Shown: piece after piece, positions 24,771 through 35,400 of the stretch | Numbering within the stretch: the stretch's first letter is position 1 | Layout: every line of letters starts with the position of its first letter | Assembly: GCF_032854445.1 (NCBI RefSeq) | Contig: NC_088301.1 | Span: 25,094,402-25,158,401 of the forward strand | Direction of reading: 5' to 3' | From: Liolophura sinensis | Lineage: Eukaryota; Mollusca; Polyplacophora; Chitonida; Chitonidae | Length of the DNA: 64,000 nt | Position numbers and translations under genes: made by a program | Notes under the pieces: generated by a model | Seen by the model: the letters and a program-made list of their open reading frames with translations, nothing else | Told to the model about the DNA's origin: nothing | The model's database searches: none

Positions 24771-27700
24771 GAGACAAAAGGGGATGGAAACGTGTCAAAA
24801 AATAATGACAGTGGCGAGTCTGGGACTGTTGTTTTTACAGAGATAAGTACAGTTTCTGGACATTTTCATCAAGGACATCCACAATTTATGCCAAACAGTG
24901 GGGCACAGTGTGTGGCTAATAGTTGCTCAGCTATTCTGTATGATAAAGTAAAGCCAGTTTCTATGTGGACTAGTAATGATCTTGATGCTGTATTGATTTC
25001 TGGTGATGAATTGTACTCTAATGTTAAACCTAATCTTCCTGCTGGTGAGACCTTTTTGCTCATTTCAGACATTCCAGATGTGATGGACATGCACAATGGT
25101 ACATTCGGTATAAGGGCAGGTGAATCTTTGACAGGTTATGTACTTGGTACTGTTCATGCAGATCTGCAATCTGATATTTTCATGCCACTGAGAGATGCTC
25201 TTGAGAGAACACTATCTGTGTTTACTTCTTGCCTTATAACCTTCCACTCTTCTACATTTGCTATCATTAAACGCGATCAGTACTTATATGTTGTTGATTC
25301 TCATTCCAGGAATGTAGAAGGTGTACAAGTTGTTGATGGGACTGCTGTAAGCATCAGATACACAGGTCTAGAAGGTGTGTTTCAACACTGTACTCGTCTG
25401 GCTATTTCACTCAACACTGGTGAGTATGAACAGTTTGAGATTACTGGCATTGATGTAGTTACTCATGGGGATCTTGCTGATTCTGGTGATGTCATGCATG
25501 TACAGACTACATGGACATCTTTATCATTTAACCCACTGACAGACGAAGACCAAAGTCTAATGTGTAGGAAGCTAGAATTGCAGAAATTACCAGAACTTGA
25601 TGCTCTTGGATCATCCTCCTTCCTTGGTGAACCATGCACGACAAAGAAGATTAAAATGGATGGGAACTGTTTTTTTAGAGCATTGTCTTTTGCAATATCT
25701 GGCACAGAGGAGAACCATAGACGACTGCGACTATTAACAGTAAAGCATCTTCTGGAAAACTCAAGGCTCTTCTCCCCATACCTTCGAGATGGACATGTCA
25801 CTGTAGAAAGATATGTACAGTCATCACGGATGAAGTACTTACATACATGGGCCACTGAAGTAGAAATTCTCGCAGCGTCAGACATGCTTCAGACTGACAT
25901 CTACACCCACAGTGATTCATGGCTGTTGTTTTCCAAGTCTCAAGCTCAAGAGCAGATGAACAGTTCAACTAGGGCTATTTATTTACATCATGTTTCAGGT
26001 TGTCACTATGATGTGGTAATTTGTGTAAAAAATCAGTCATTAGATCTTTGTACTGGAAATTGTTTACTGTGTAGTAACCATAGTGCTGAAGGAATACAAA
26101 GCATAACACATGTCAAATGTGAGGAAGATGACAACATTATCAAAGATGATGCAGTTGGTTCACGAAAAGACACTGGGAACAAATGCTTTGGGAAAGAGTT
26201 GAAGAAGAACCTACATCGTGAACGTATCCAGCAGAAAAGGCTTAAAACAGTGCATGACTGTAATGATGTGATAAATAAGCCATCCGCAGAACTTCAACAC
26301 ACCAAGAAGGAGCAAAACACATATGCTGCAAATGTGTCATACAGGAGACGTGTTTTGGCAGCTTATAAGGAGAAATATGCCAAACTAGACCACAGGGAAT
26401 CGTCAATCCGACAGGGCAAGCAGAGATACAGCAATGATGAATTGTACCAAAATAGGATTAAGGCATACAGCAAGGCCAAATATTTGTCGGACACCAGGCA
26501 TAAACAGAAGGTCAAAGCGTACAGCAAGGAGAGGTATTTATCAGACACCAGACATAAACAGAAGGTGAAAGCGTATAGCAAAGAGAAGTATTTGTCAGAC
26601 ACCAGGCATAAACAGAAGGTGAAAGCGTATAGCAAAGAGAAGTATTTGTCAGACACCAGGCATAAACAGAAGGTGAAAGCGTATAGCAAAGAGAAGTATT
26701 TGTCCGACACCAGACATAAACAGAAGGTGAAAGCGTATAGCAAAGAGAAGTATTTGTCAGACACCAGGCATAAACAGAAGGTGAAAGCGTACAGCAAGGG
26801 AAAGTATATGATGGACACCAGACACAAAGAGAAGGTGAAAACATACAGCAAGAGGAAGTATATGATGGACACCAGACACAAAGAGAAGGTGAAAACATAC
26901 AGCAAGAGGAAGTATATGATGGACACCAGACATAAAGAGAACGTGAAAACGTACAGCAAGAGGAAATATATGGATGATGAGTTTAGGAAAAACAGGCAAT
27001 CACAGCTGAAAAAAAAGTATTCGGAATCAGAGGCATACAGGAAAGATGTAATAAATAGACAGCTGGAACGCCGACGACGGAGGATAGCAGACCTTTCTTG
27101 TATTGATAATGTAACATCTGTTTTTCACCACTTAATAAGTGATGCACCACACCACATATGTGCAGTTTGCCATCGACGTTTTTTCAGAGGACAGGTTGTT
27201 ACATGTAAAAGGGAATCTTACTCACAAATAGGTCAAGTGGCTGGAAAACTTGCTGCCAAATGTATATCAACAAGATACGTTCACACATGCTCCTCAGATT
27301 GCAATGTTCCCTGTATTATTTATCTATCTCCGTATTCCAAACTCTGGATTTGTTACACGTGCCATAGGAAGATCAGATCAGGCATTTTACCAGCTGAGGC
27401 ATCTGTTAACAGTCTACAGGTAGAAGGTGTGCCGTATGAATTGTCTTGTTTGAACCAACTAGAGCAACATTTAATAGCAAAACATATTCCCTTTGCTAAG
27501 GTGGCAGCCCTTCCTAGAGGTGGTCAGAGAAGTGTCCATGGACCAGTTGTTTGTGTGCCATCCAACATCGACACAACAATTTCCTCTCTTCCACGACCAG
27601 AGTCAGATGATCAGCTGATAAGGGTAAAACTCAAGCGGAAATTATCATATAAAGGGCATTATAGATATCAGTTTGTAAACACTGCACGAATTGAAAGGGC

Positions 27701-28085
27701 ACTCGAATATTTGAAGGAAAATAACCCACACTATCAGGATGTTAATTTCAACAACAATTGGGTTAACAACTTGTCATCAGCAGGAAACGACAAAGAGAGT
27801 GATAATGATAGTCTACCAGATTTATGCGACCATGAACAAGCTGGCAGTAATGAGGGCAAAAAGGCTGATCTGGGAAATGATGCTGAATACCTCCACTCAA
27901 GCCATACAGGAGATCAGGGGCTGATGATAGACAGTTGTCTGCAACCAGTTGACATAGGACAAGAAATACTTGATCAGTTCGCAGATAATGTACTTTGTTT
28001 AGCACCGAGTGAAGGCAATGATCCAATTAGACTTCTGATGAATGAAGAAAATGAAGCAAAGGCCATTCCCTGTCTTGTTCCCTAA
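24771..28085 (+). CDS. Helentron RepHel, N-terminal part: C76-like and OTU proteases, repeat linker, zinc region
   Basis: Numbering is from Met 22815. Residues about 40-235 look like the M48/C76 tegument-type deubiquitinase fold: a GAQC motif with Cys61, and a DSHSR motif with Asp190 and His192. Residues about 300-430 are an OTU domain: DGNC with Asp311 and Cys314, WATEVEI, and His426 in HYDVV. Then comes a lysine-rich linker of nine 18-residue repeats plus a partial one (KAYSKEKYLSDTRHKQKV type). A cysteine-rich region follows (CAVC at 27159, CSSDCNVPC, CYTC) and a DUF6570-like block ending near RGGQRSVHGPVVCVPS. Both proteases would act on ubiquitin-like conjugates or on the polyprotein; that role is inferred. 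The frame is lost at about 28063, where Rep should continue, and this ORF ends 22 bases later. Confidence 0.9.
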   Translation, partial: ETKGDGNVSKNNDSGESGTVVFTEISTVSGHFHQGHPQFMPNSGAQCVANSCSAILYDKVKPVSMWTSNDLDAVLISGDELYSNVKPNLPAGETFLLISDIPDVMDMHNGTFGIRAGESLTGYVLGTVHADLQSDIFMPLRDALERTLSVFTSCLITFHSSTFAIIKRDQYLYVVDSHSRNVEGVQVVDGTAVSIRYTGLEGVFQHCTRLAISLNTGEYEQFEITGIDVVTHGDLADSGDVMHVQTTWTSLSFNPLTDEDQSLMCRKLELQKLPELDALGSSSFLGEPCTTKKIKMDGNCFFRALSFAISGTEENHRRLRLLTVKHLLENSRLFSPYLRDGHVTVERYVQSSRMKYLHTWATEVEILAASDMLQTDIYTHSDSWLLFSKSQAQEQMNSSTRAIYLHHVSGCHYDVVICVKNQSLDLCTGNCLLCSNHSAEGIQSITHVKCEEDDNIIKDDAVGSRKDTGNKCFGKELKKNLHRERIQQKRLKTVHDCNDVINKPSAELQHTKKEQNTYAANVSYRRRVLAAYKEKYAKLDHRESSIRQGKQRYSNDELYQNRIKAYSKAKYLSDTRHKQKVKAYSKERYLSDTRHKQKVKAYSKEKYLSDTRHKQKVKAYSKEKYLSDTRHKQKVKAYSKEKYLSDTRHKQKVKAYSKEKYLSDTRHKQKVKAYSKGKYMMDTRHKEKVKTYSKRKYMMDTRHKEKVKTYSKRKYMMDTRHKENVKTYSKRKYMDDEFRKNRQSQLKKKYSESEAYRKDVINRQLERRRRRIADLSCIDNVTSVFHHLISDAPHHICAVCHRRFFRGQVVTCKRESYSQIGQVAGKLAAKCISTRYVHTCSSDCNVPCIIYLSPYSKLWICYTCHRKIRSGILPAEASVNSLQVEGVPYELSCLNQLEQHLIAKHIPFAKVAALPRGGQRSVHGPVVCVPSNIDTTISSLPRPESDDQLIRVKLKRKLSYKGHYRYQFVNTARIERALEYLKENNPHYQDVNFNNNWVNNLSSAGNDKESDNDSLPDLCDHEQAGSNEGKKADLGNDAEYLHSSHTGDQGLMIDSCLQPVDIGQEILDQFADNVLCLAPSEGNDPIRLLMNEENEAKAIPCLVP
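26463..26990 (+). repeat. 54-bp coding tandem repeat inside RepHel
   Basis: Nine full units and one partial unit of 18 codons. The first six are of the YLSDTRHKQKV type. The seventh switches to YMMDTRHKEKV, and the later ones also carry KTYSKRK. The central units are almost identical, which points to recent unequal exchange or slippage. Confidence 0.92.
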
Positions 28086-28835
28086 AGGATCACCGACATA
28101 CCACGACGAAAGAGAAAAGAAAATAACTATTTCACGCTATCTGAATACCAGGCTGATGCATGCAGACTGCAGATTTGCAAAAAGTACTGAGTATATATTT
28201 TATGCTCAGTATCTCTCAGAAGTTCAGCAGGTACTTTCAACTGTCTCTATTGCACTGAGAAAAAGTCATCAACCAGACACTGAACAAACGATAAATAAAC
28301 TCACCGATTATGACTCCTTGAGAGAAATCCTAAAGACTGACTCTGGATTCAAGTTCTTAAAGCCAATCCGAGGAACTCCAGTATACTGGCAATCTGCACA
28401 GAAGGATTTATTTGCTATGCTGAGACAACTTGGCATTCCAACATGGTTTTGTTCATTTTCTGCTGCAGATATGAGATGGCCTGAGTTTATTCAAGCACTG
28501 GTGGTGGAAGAAGGGCGTGACATTGACATTACTGATATGGAGTGGTCAGCTAAATGTGAATTAATCAGAGAGAACCCTGTTATGGCAGCACGGATGTTTG
28601 AACATCGATTTCAGTGTCTTTTTGAAGGAATTTCTGCTGTCCCCTGCAAACCCTGTTGGGAAGATAATAGATTACTTCTACAGGGTAGAGTTTCAACACG
28701 TGGATCACCACATACTCATTGTTTATTTTGGGTTGAAAACGCTCCCAAACTTGACCATAACTCAGATGAAGAGGTGACCGCCTTCATTGACAAGTATGTG
28801 ACATGTGAAATGCCACCAACAGATGATGTGATGAA
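28042..28835 (+). CDS. Helentron Rep domain, middle part (frame +1)
   Basis: This reading frame carries the Helitron Rep N-terminal core after the first frameshift: FPVLFPKGSPTYHDEREK, RLMHADCRFA, the HUH motif in PHTHCLFW with the two His codons at 28711 and 28717, and CEMPPTDD near the end. The HUH histidines coordinate the metal for single-strand nicking. The ORF itself stays open to 29013, but after about 28830 it no longer reads as Rep; the genuine continuation is in the next frame. Its first usable Met is an artefact of the frameshift, since translation would come from 22815. Confidence 0.85.
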
Positions 28836-31800
28836 GTGCTGCAAGAGATCGTGTCTTCTGTACAGAAACATAGTAGCCTTCATTCTAAGAGCTGTCGAAA
28901 AAAAGGTACGAACTGCAGGTTTAACTTTCCAAGACCACCAAGTAAGTACACATTCATCTCTAGGCCAAGCTCTTCAGATGTTCACAACAATGATTGTAAT
29001 GAAGCATCGATAGAAAGGGAGATGAATTGTGAAGAGGCTAAGCGAATCCTTGAAGCGTTGTGGGAGGCTCTCTCAAATCAAGAACATGCTTTTGGGAACA
29101 CAGAAGATTTGTTCACTGCTGTTGGAATAAACCAAGATCAGTTCCAGGAAGCATACACGATGCTGTCAAAGCGGGCTAGTGTTGTGCTCAGACGAGGCCT
29201 GGATGATGTATGGTTGAATCAGTACAATCCTGACCTTCTGCGTGCATGGAATGGGAATATGGATATTCAGTTTGTGCTCGATGCTTACTCTTGCATTGTA
29301 TACATTATATCATATATTTCTAAGTCAGAAAGAGAAATGGGTCTTCTTCTGGAACAGGCAAGAAAGGAAACTTTGAATGGAAATGAAGACACTAAACAAG
29401 CATTGAAGAAACTTGGAGCAGTTTATCTTCAGAGTAGGGAAGTAAGTGCTCAAGAGGCCGTGTTTCGAGTCTGTAACCTGCACTTGAAGGAATGTTCAAG
29501 ACTTGTTCAGTTTATTCCTGTTGGTGATGCCATAAAAATGAGTCTGCCCCTGAATGTGATCCAAAACAAGCTCAGTGGTGGGGATTTAAATGTAGACGAT
29601 GTGTGGATGACAAGCATAATTGACCGTTACAAGAACAGACCAGATGGTGATGAATTTGAAGCTATGTGCTTGGCAACATTTTGTTCCGAATTCCGAGTTC
29701 TGCCGAAGACAGAGAAAATTTCCAGTAAAGCTCAAAAGGAGGGATTGGTACATAAACTGAGGGGTAACATGGGGTACATTCGTAGAAGAACACGAACCAA
29801 ACCAGCTGTGGTAAGATATCCAAGGTTTTCACCAGAGAATCAATCAGAGAAATATTTCCAGAGCATTTTACAACTGTTTTTGCCATACAGAACAGACTCG
29901 CAGCTGAAACCTGATGGGTTTAATTCGTTTGAATACTTTTTTGAGACTGGTGCTGTAAGTTTGCTGAATAATACTAGTGTTGAGCTTGTCAAGGACATAG
30001 TTAACAGAAACAAGGCATCATTTGAAACAGATGCTGATGAAATCACCAGAGCAGCGGAAATTCTTGAAATGGGTGGTCACTTAGAAGATGCATGGGCACA
30101 GATGTATCCTGAAACTGAAGCAGAAAGGATTTCTTGTTTTGAAGAAATTGAAGAGCTTGACAAGGTCCCTTGTGAGGCAAAAGACATACCAGATTTAGTA
30201 CAGAATCAGAAGTCTGATTACACTATTGAGCCTCAACAGGGAGTTCTATCCGGGAGTGAAGCAAAAGATCTTATGCGATCACTGAATGAACGACAACTGG
30301 AGGTCTTCTACAAAGTTCGAAAGTGGTGTTTAGAGAAACTCAATGATCTGGAGACAGAACCTTTCTATCTTTTCATCACGGGAGGTGCAGGAACTGGCAA
30401 AACCCATTTGATTAGGTCTTTGCATTTTGAAGCCAACAGGCTTTTAGCACGGTGTTTGTCAAAGCCAGATGACACATCAGTTTTAATAACAGCTCCGACA
30501 GGTGTTGCAGCTTTTAACATTAGTGCTTCAACCATTCACAGTACGTTTAGTATTCCTGTAGATGTAAAATTACCCTATCAGCCATTGGGAGAAGAAAAAC
30601 TAAACACGTTACGTTCAAAGTATAACAGCCTTCAAATTTTAATTATAGATGAAATCTCTATGGTGGATCATAAGTTACTTGCTTACATCCATGGAAGGTT
30701 ACGACAGATCAAGCAGTGTAAAGATTACTCTCCATTTGGAAAGGTGTCTGTGATTGCTGTTGGAGATTTCTATCAATTGCCACCAGTAAAGGGGAAGCCT
30801 TTATACAAAGATGACATTGGATTTAATCTCTGGTCTGAGTTCAAAATAGTGGAACTAACTGAAGTGATGAGACAAAAAGATCAAAGCTTTGCAAATATGT
30901 TAAACCGTCTTCGTATCCGTAAAAAGACTGAGAGAATCACAGCTTCGGATATTTGTATGTTGACTAAGCGCGAGAACGGAGATGAAGAAGGTGATATTCA
31001 TATATTTGCAACAAATCAACAAGTTGCAGAATTCAATCTCTCTAAATTGTCTCAAAGTGAAGAGGAAATTTTTGCTTTTGATGCTCAAGACTTTGAGAAG
31101 GATCAAAGGACTGGAAAACTTCAGAAAAGAGACAATCAGTTCATAAGTACGGTGTATTCTAATTTGCCCAGAAAACTGTCTTTAACAGTAGGAGCACGAG
31201 TGTTACTTATGAAAAACATTGATGTTTCTGATGGTCTTGTGAATGGAGTCTTTGGCACAGTCTCACATATTCCATGTCCAGCAAGAGGTGAAGATGTACC
31301 AAATGTGATTTATGTTGTGTTTGACAGTGACAGAGTTGGTATTAAGATGAGGAGAGAAAGTCAAATCCCTGATTGTGTACCATCCAGCAGTACACCAATT
31401 CACCGGGTAGAAGATAGAGTGAGTGCACGTGGTGGAATCAGAAGACAGTTTCCTCTAAAGTTAAGTTATGCTTGTACTGTACACAAGCTACAAGGTGTCA
31501 CTCTTGACAGAGCAGTTGTTTCCCTGGATAAAATATTTGCTGCAGGCCAAGCTTATGTGGCGTTAAGTCGTGTGAGATCACTGGAGGGGTTGACCATTCA
31601 GGATTTTAAAGAGTCTGTTATTTATTGTAATGATAGTATCACTGAAGCACTCTTGTCCATGTCGCCTTTCCTGAACTTTACATCTGAACACACCAATGAC
31701 CAAGGAGCTAGTTTAGTGGAATTCAAGTTCATTCTTCATAATGTACAAGGATTAAGATCTCATATTCATGACATCAAAGGGGACAAAAGATTTACAACAT

Positions 31801-32372
31801 CACATGCGATCTGTATTACAGAAACTTGGCTGTCTTCTGATGAGTCAAGAGAAGGACGATACCTAGAGGGATACACATTTAACCATAAGACCAGATCTCA
31901 AAGCTATGATCAAAGCGATCCATTGTTCAAGGAGTTAAAACAACAAGCACATGGAGGGGTTGGCATTTTCCACAAATCTGATATGAAATGTGAAATGTTG
32001 GATCTCGCTATTCCTAACTTGGAGAGTATAGCATTCTACTTTAATGATCCAAACTTCGCTGTCATTGTCATTTACAGGCCATTGTCTTATAGTCTTCCTA
32101 TTTTCATACAAAATCTAGATAAACTATTGAAAAAACTGGCGAATCTTCCATATGGTTGTGCAGTAGTTGGAGATTTCAATGAGAACATATTGAAGTCCAA
32201 TGTCATTTCAAAACTGTTTGCCTCTTACCATTTTCAGCAGCTTGTGAAAGAACCAACCACGGAAAACGGGACACTGATTGATCATGTTTATGTCAGACAT
32301 GTCCATTTGAAAACAGTCAAAGTCATTCCGACTTATTTTAGCTACCACGATGCCATTATGTCCACATTATAA
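28836..32372 (+). CDS. Helentron Rep C-terminus, Pif1-type helicase and AP-type endonuclease
   Basis: The first codons (VQKHSSLHSKSCRKKG, CRFNFPRPPSK) are the expected continuation of Rep. The two catalytic tyrosines are in YIISYISK, with codons at 29301 and 29313. The SF1 helicase has Walker A GGAGTGKT (30381-30404), Walker B IIDEISMVD, GDFYQLPP, and a C-terminal VALSRVRSLEGL motif. From about 31723 to the stop is an endonuclease/exonuclease/phosphatase domain with HNVQGLRS, ETWLS, VVGDFNEN and a final SYHDAI in place of the usual SDH block. This C-terminal nuclease marks Helentrons and is related to AP endonucleases of non-LTR retrotransposons. The frame begins with a GTG and is not an independent start. 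A consensus-like donor (AACAG|GTAAAT) follows the stop at 32382. Confidence 0.92.
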   Translation: MLQEIVSSVQKHSSLHSKSCRKKGTNCRFNFPRPPSKYTFISRPSSSDVHNNDCNEASIEREMNCEEAKRILEALWEALSNQEHAFGNTEDLFTAVGINQDQFQEAYTMLSKRASVVLRRGLDDVWLNQYNPDLLRAWNGNMDIQFVLDAYSCIVYIISYISKSEREMGLLLEQARKETLNGNEDTKQALKKLGAVYLQSREVSAQEAVFRVCNLHLKECSRLVQFIPVGDAIKMSLPLNVIQNKLSGGDLNVDDVWMTSIIDRYKNRPDGDEFEAMCLATFCSEFRVLPKTEKISSKAQKEGLVHKLRGNMGYIRRRTRTKPAVVRYPRFSPENQSEKYFQSILQLFLPYRTDSQLKPDGFNSFEYFFETGAVSLLNNTSVELVKDIVNRNKASFETDADEITRAAEILEMGGHLEDAWAQMYPETEAERISCFEEIEELDKVPCEAKDIPDLVQNQKSDYTIEPQQGVLSGSEAKDLMRSLNERQLEVFYKVRKWCLEKLNDLETEPFYLFITGGAGTGKTHLIRSLHFEANRLLARCLSKPDDTSVLITAPTGVAAFNISASTIHSTFSIPVDVKLPYQPLGEEKLNTLRSKYNSLQILIIDEISMVDHKLLAYIHGRLRQIKQCKDYSPFGKVSVIAVGDFYQLPPVKGKPLYKDDIGFNLWSEFKIVELTEVMRQKDQSFANMLNRLRIRKKTERITASDICMLTKRENGDEEGDIHIFATNQQVAEFNLSKLSQSEEEIFAFDAQDFEKDQRTGKLQKRDNQFISTVYSNLPRKLSLTVGARVLLMKNIDVSDGLVNGVFGTVSHIPCPARGEDVPNVIYVVFDSDRVGIKMRRESQIPDCVPSSSTPIHRVEDRVSARGGIRRQFPLKLSYACTVHKLQGVTLDRAVVSLDKIFAAGQAYVALSRVRSLEGLTIQDFKESVIYCNDSITEALLSMSPFLNFTSEHTNDQGASLVEFKFILHNVQGLRSHIHDIKGDKRFTTSHAICITETWLSSDESREGRYLEGYTFNHKTRSQSYDQSDPLFKELKQQAHGGVGIFHKSDMKCEMLDLAIPNLESIAFYFNDPNFAVIVIYRPLSYSLPIFIQNLDKLLKKLANLPYGCAVVGDFNENILKSNVISKLFASYHFQQLVKEPTTENGTLIDHVYVRHVHLKTVKVIPTYFSYHDAIMSTL

Positions 32373-32479
32373 GAAAAACAGGTAAATGATGGGTGTAATA
32401 TGGTCCTTAATGATGACTTGTTATACTGATAACTGGCTCATCGGTTGACCTGAAAATTCAGAAACTCCATATAGCACAA

Positions 32480-35400
32480 AGGCTACATACTTTATGAATA
32501 CTGTATTCTGTAACAAAACAGTAATGGCTATGCTGCAACTGTATTCTGATGTTAAAGTGATACATGGCTGTCCAACTTATGGCTATACTACACGTAAAGC
32601 AATAGTTTGAATACCGTCCTTCCATGCTATACTCAGAATAAAGCAGTACACAGCTATCATACTGCCTGCCTATACTCACTGAAGCTGAACACGGCTATTC
32701 TACTACCCTACTATACTAATCCAAAACAGTACACAGCTCTTTTGCCACCTAATAATAGTGAAATTAAAGCAGTACCAGCTATCGTACTGACTGTCTTTAC
32801 TGAAATGAAAGAGTACTGGCTATTGTACTACCTGACTTTAATGAAACTGAAACAATACTAGCTATCATACTGCCTGGCTATACTGAAACTAAAGCAGTAC
32901 CGGCTATCGTACTGCCTGGCTTTACTGAAACTGAAATAGTACCGGCTATCATACTACCTGGCTTTACTGAAACTGAAACTGTACCAGCTATTGTACTGCC
33001 TGGCCATACTGAAACTAAAGCAGTACCGGCTATCGTACTGCCTGACTGTACTGAAACTAAAGCAGTACCGGCTATCGCACTGCCTGGCTTTCCTGAAACT
33101 AAAACAGTACCTGCTATCGTACTCCCTGGCTATACTGAAACTTAAGCAGTACCGGCTATCGTACTGACTAGCTATACTGAAACTAAAGCAGTACCGGCTA
33201 TCATACTGCCTGGCTATACTGAAACTAATGCAGTACTGGCTATCGTACTGACTGGCTATACTGAAACGGAAATAGTACCGGCTATCATACTACCTGACTT
33301 TACTGAAACTGAAACTAAAGCAGTACCGGCTATCGTACTGCCTGGCTATACTGAAACTAAAGCAGTACTGGCTATCGTACTGCCTTGCTATACTGAAACT
33401 AAAGCAGTACCGGCTATCGTACTGACTGGCTATACTGAAGCTAAAGCAGTACCGGCTATCGTACTGACTGGCTATACTGAAACTAAAGCAGTACCGGCTA
33501 TCGTACTGACTGGCTATACTGAAACTAAAGCAGTACTGGCTATTGTACTGCCTGGCTATACTGAAACTAAAGCAGTACCGGCCATCGTACTGACTGGCTA
33601 TACTGAAGCTAAAGCAGTACCGGCGATCGTACTGACTGGCTATACTGAAACTAATGCAGTACCGGCTATCGTACTGACTGGCTATACTGAAACTAAAGCA
33701 GTACCGGCTATCATACTGCCTGGCTATACTGAAACTAATGCAGTACCGGCTATCGTACTGACTGGCTATACTGAAACTGAAATAATACCGGCTATCATAC
33801 AACCTGACTTTACTGAAACTGAAACTAAAGCAGTACCGGCTATCGTACTGCCTGGCTATACTGAAACTAAAGCAGTACCGGCTATCGTACTGACTGGCTA
33901 TACTGAAACTAAAGCAGTACCGGCTATCGTACTGCCTGGCTATACTGAAACTAAAGCAGTACCGGCTATCGTACTGACTGGCTATACTGAAGCTAAAGCA
34001 GTACCGGCTATCGTACTGACTGGCTATACTGAAGCTAAAGCAGTACCGGCTATCGTACTGCCTGGCTATACTGAAGCTAAAGCAGTACCGGCTATCGTAC
34101 TGTCTGGCTATACTGAAACTAAAGCAGTACCGGCTATAGTACTGTCTGGCTATACTGAAGCTAAAGCAGTACCGGCTATCGTACTGACTGGCTATACTGA
34201 AGCTAAAGCAGTACCGGCTATCGTACTGACTGGCTATACTGAAGCTAAAGCAGTAATGGCTATCGTACTGCCTGGCTATACTGAAACTAAAGCAGTACCG
34301 GCTATCGTACTGACTGGCTATACTGAAACTAAAGCAGTACCGGCTATCGTACTGACTGGCTATACTGAAACTAAAGCAGTACCGGCTATCGTACTGCCTG
34401 GCTATACTGAAACTAAAGCAGTACCGGCTATCGTACTGCCTGGCTATACTGAAACTAAAGCAGTACCGGCTATCGTACTGACTGGCTATACTGAAGCTAA
34501 AGCAGTACCGGCTATCGTACTGACTGGCTATACTGAAACTAAAGCAGTACCGGCTATCGTACTGCCTGGCTATACTGAAACTAAAGCAGTACCGGCTATC
34601 GTACTGACTGGCTATACTGAAGCTAAAGCAGTACCGGCTATCGTACTGACTTGCTATACTGAAGCTAAAGCAGTACCGGCTATCGTACTGCCTGGCTATA
34701 CTGAAACTAAAGCAGTACCGGCTATCGTACTGCCTGGCTATACTGAAACTAAAGCAGTACCGGCTATCGTACTGACTGGCTATACTGAAGCTAAAGCAGT
34801 ACCGGCTATCGTACTGACTGGCTATACTGAAGCTAAAGCAGTACCGGCTATCGTACTGACTGGCTATACTGAAGCTAAAGCAGTACCGGCTATCGTACTG
34901 ACTGGCTATACTGAAGCTAAAGCAGTACCGGCTATCGTACTGCCTGGCTATACTGAAACTAAAGCAGTACCGGCTATCGTACTGTCTGGCTATACTGAAA
35001 CTAAAGCAGTACCGGCTATCGTACTGCCTGGCTATACTGAAACTAAAGCAGTACCGGCTATCGTACTGCCTGGCTATACTGAAAATAAAGCAGTACCGGC
35101 TATCGTACTGCCTGGCTATACTGAAGCTAAAGCAGTACCGGCTATCGTACTGACTGGCTATACTGAAGCTAAAGCAGTACCGGCTATCGTACTGACTGGC
35201 TATACTGAAGCTAAAGCAGTACCGGCTATCGTACTGACTGGCTATACTGAAGCTAAAGCAGTACCGGCTATCGTAATGACTGGCTATACTGAAACTAAAG
35301 CAGTACCGGCTATCGTACTGCCTGGCTATACTGAAACTAAAGCAGTACCGGCTATCGTACTGACTGGCTATACTGAAACTAAAGCAGTACTGGCTATCGT

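Larger units (their letters stand above)
22809..32372 (+). mobile_element. Helentron-type Helitron, coding part
   Basis: One RepHel gene runs from a small first exon (22809-22856) through a 1.9-kb intron to three overlapping ORFs (24771-28085, 28042-29013, 28836-32372). Domain order is C76-like protease, OTU protease, basic repeat linker, zinc-finger/DUF6570-like region, HUH Rep with two tyrosines, Pif1-type helicase and AP-type endonuclease. A C-terminal endonuclease marks the Helentron (Helitron2) group. Elements of this kind move by rolling-circle replication. Two frameshifts interrupt the frame, so this copy is probably non-autonomous now, but long stop-free stretches suggest recent activity. 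The termini were not identified, so the true element is larger than this span and may include the adjoining 42-bp minisatellite. Confidence 0.93.

Noticed and set aside
26363..26999. Minus-strand Cys/Phe-rich ORFs opposite the RepHel linker
   Set aside because: They are shadows of the 54-bp coding repeat on the plus strand, which carries the Helentron frame.
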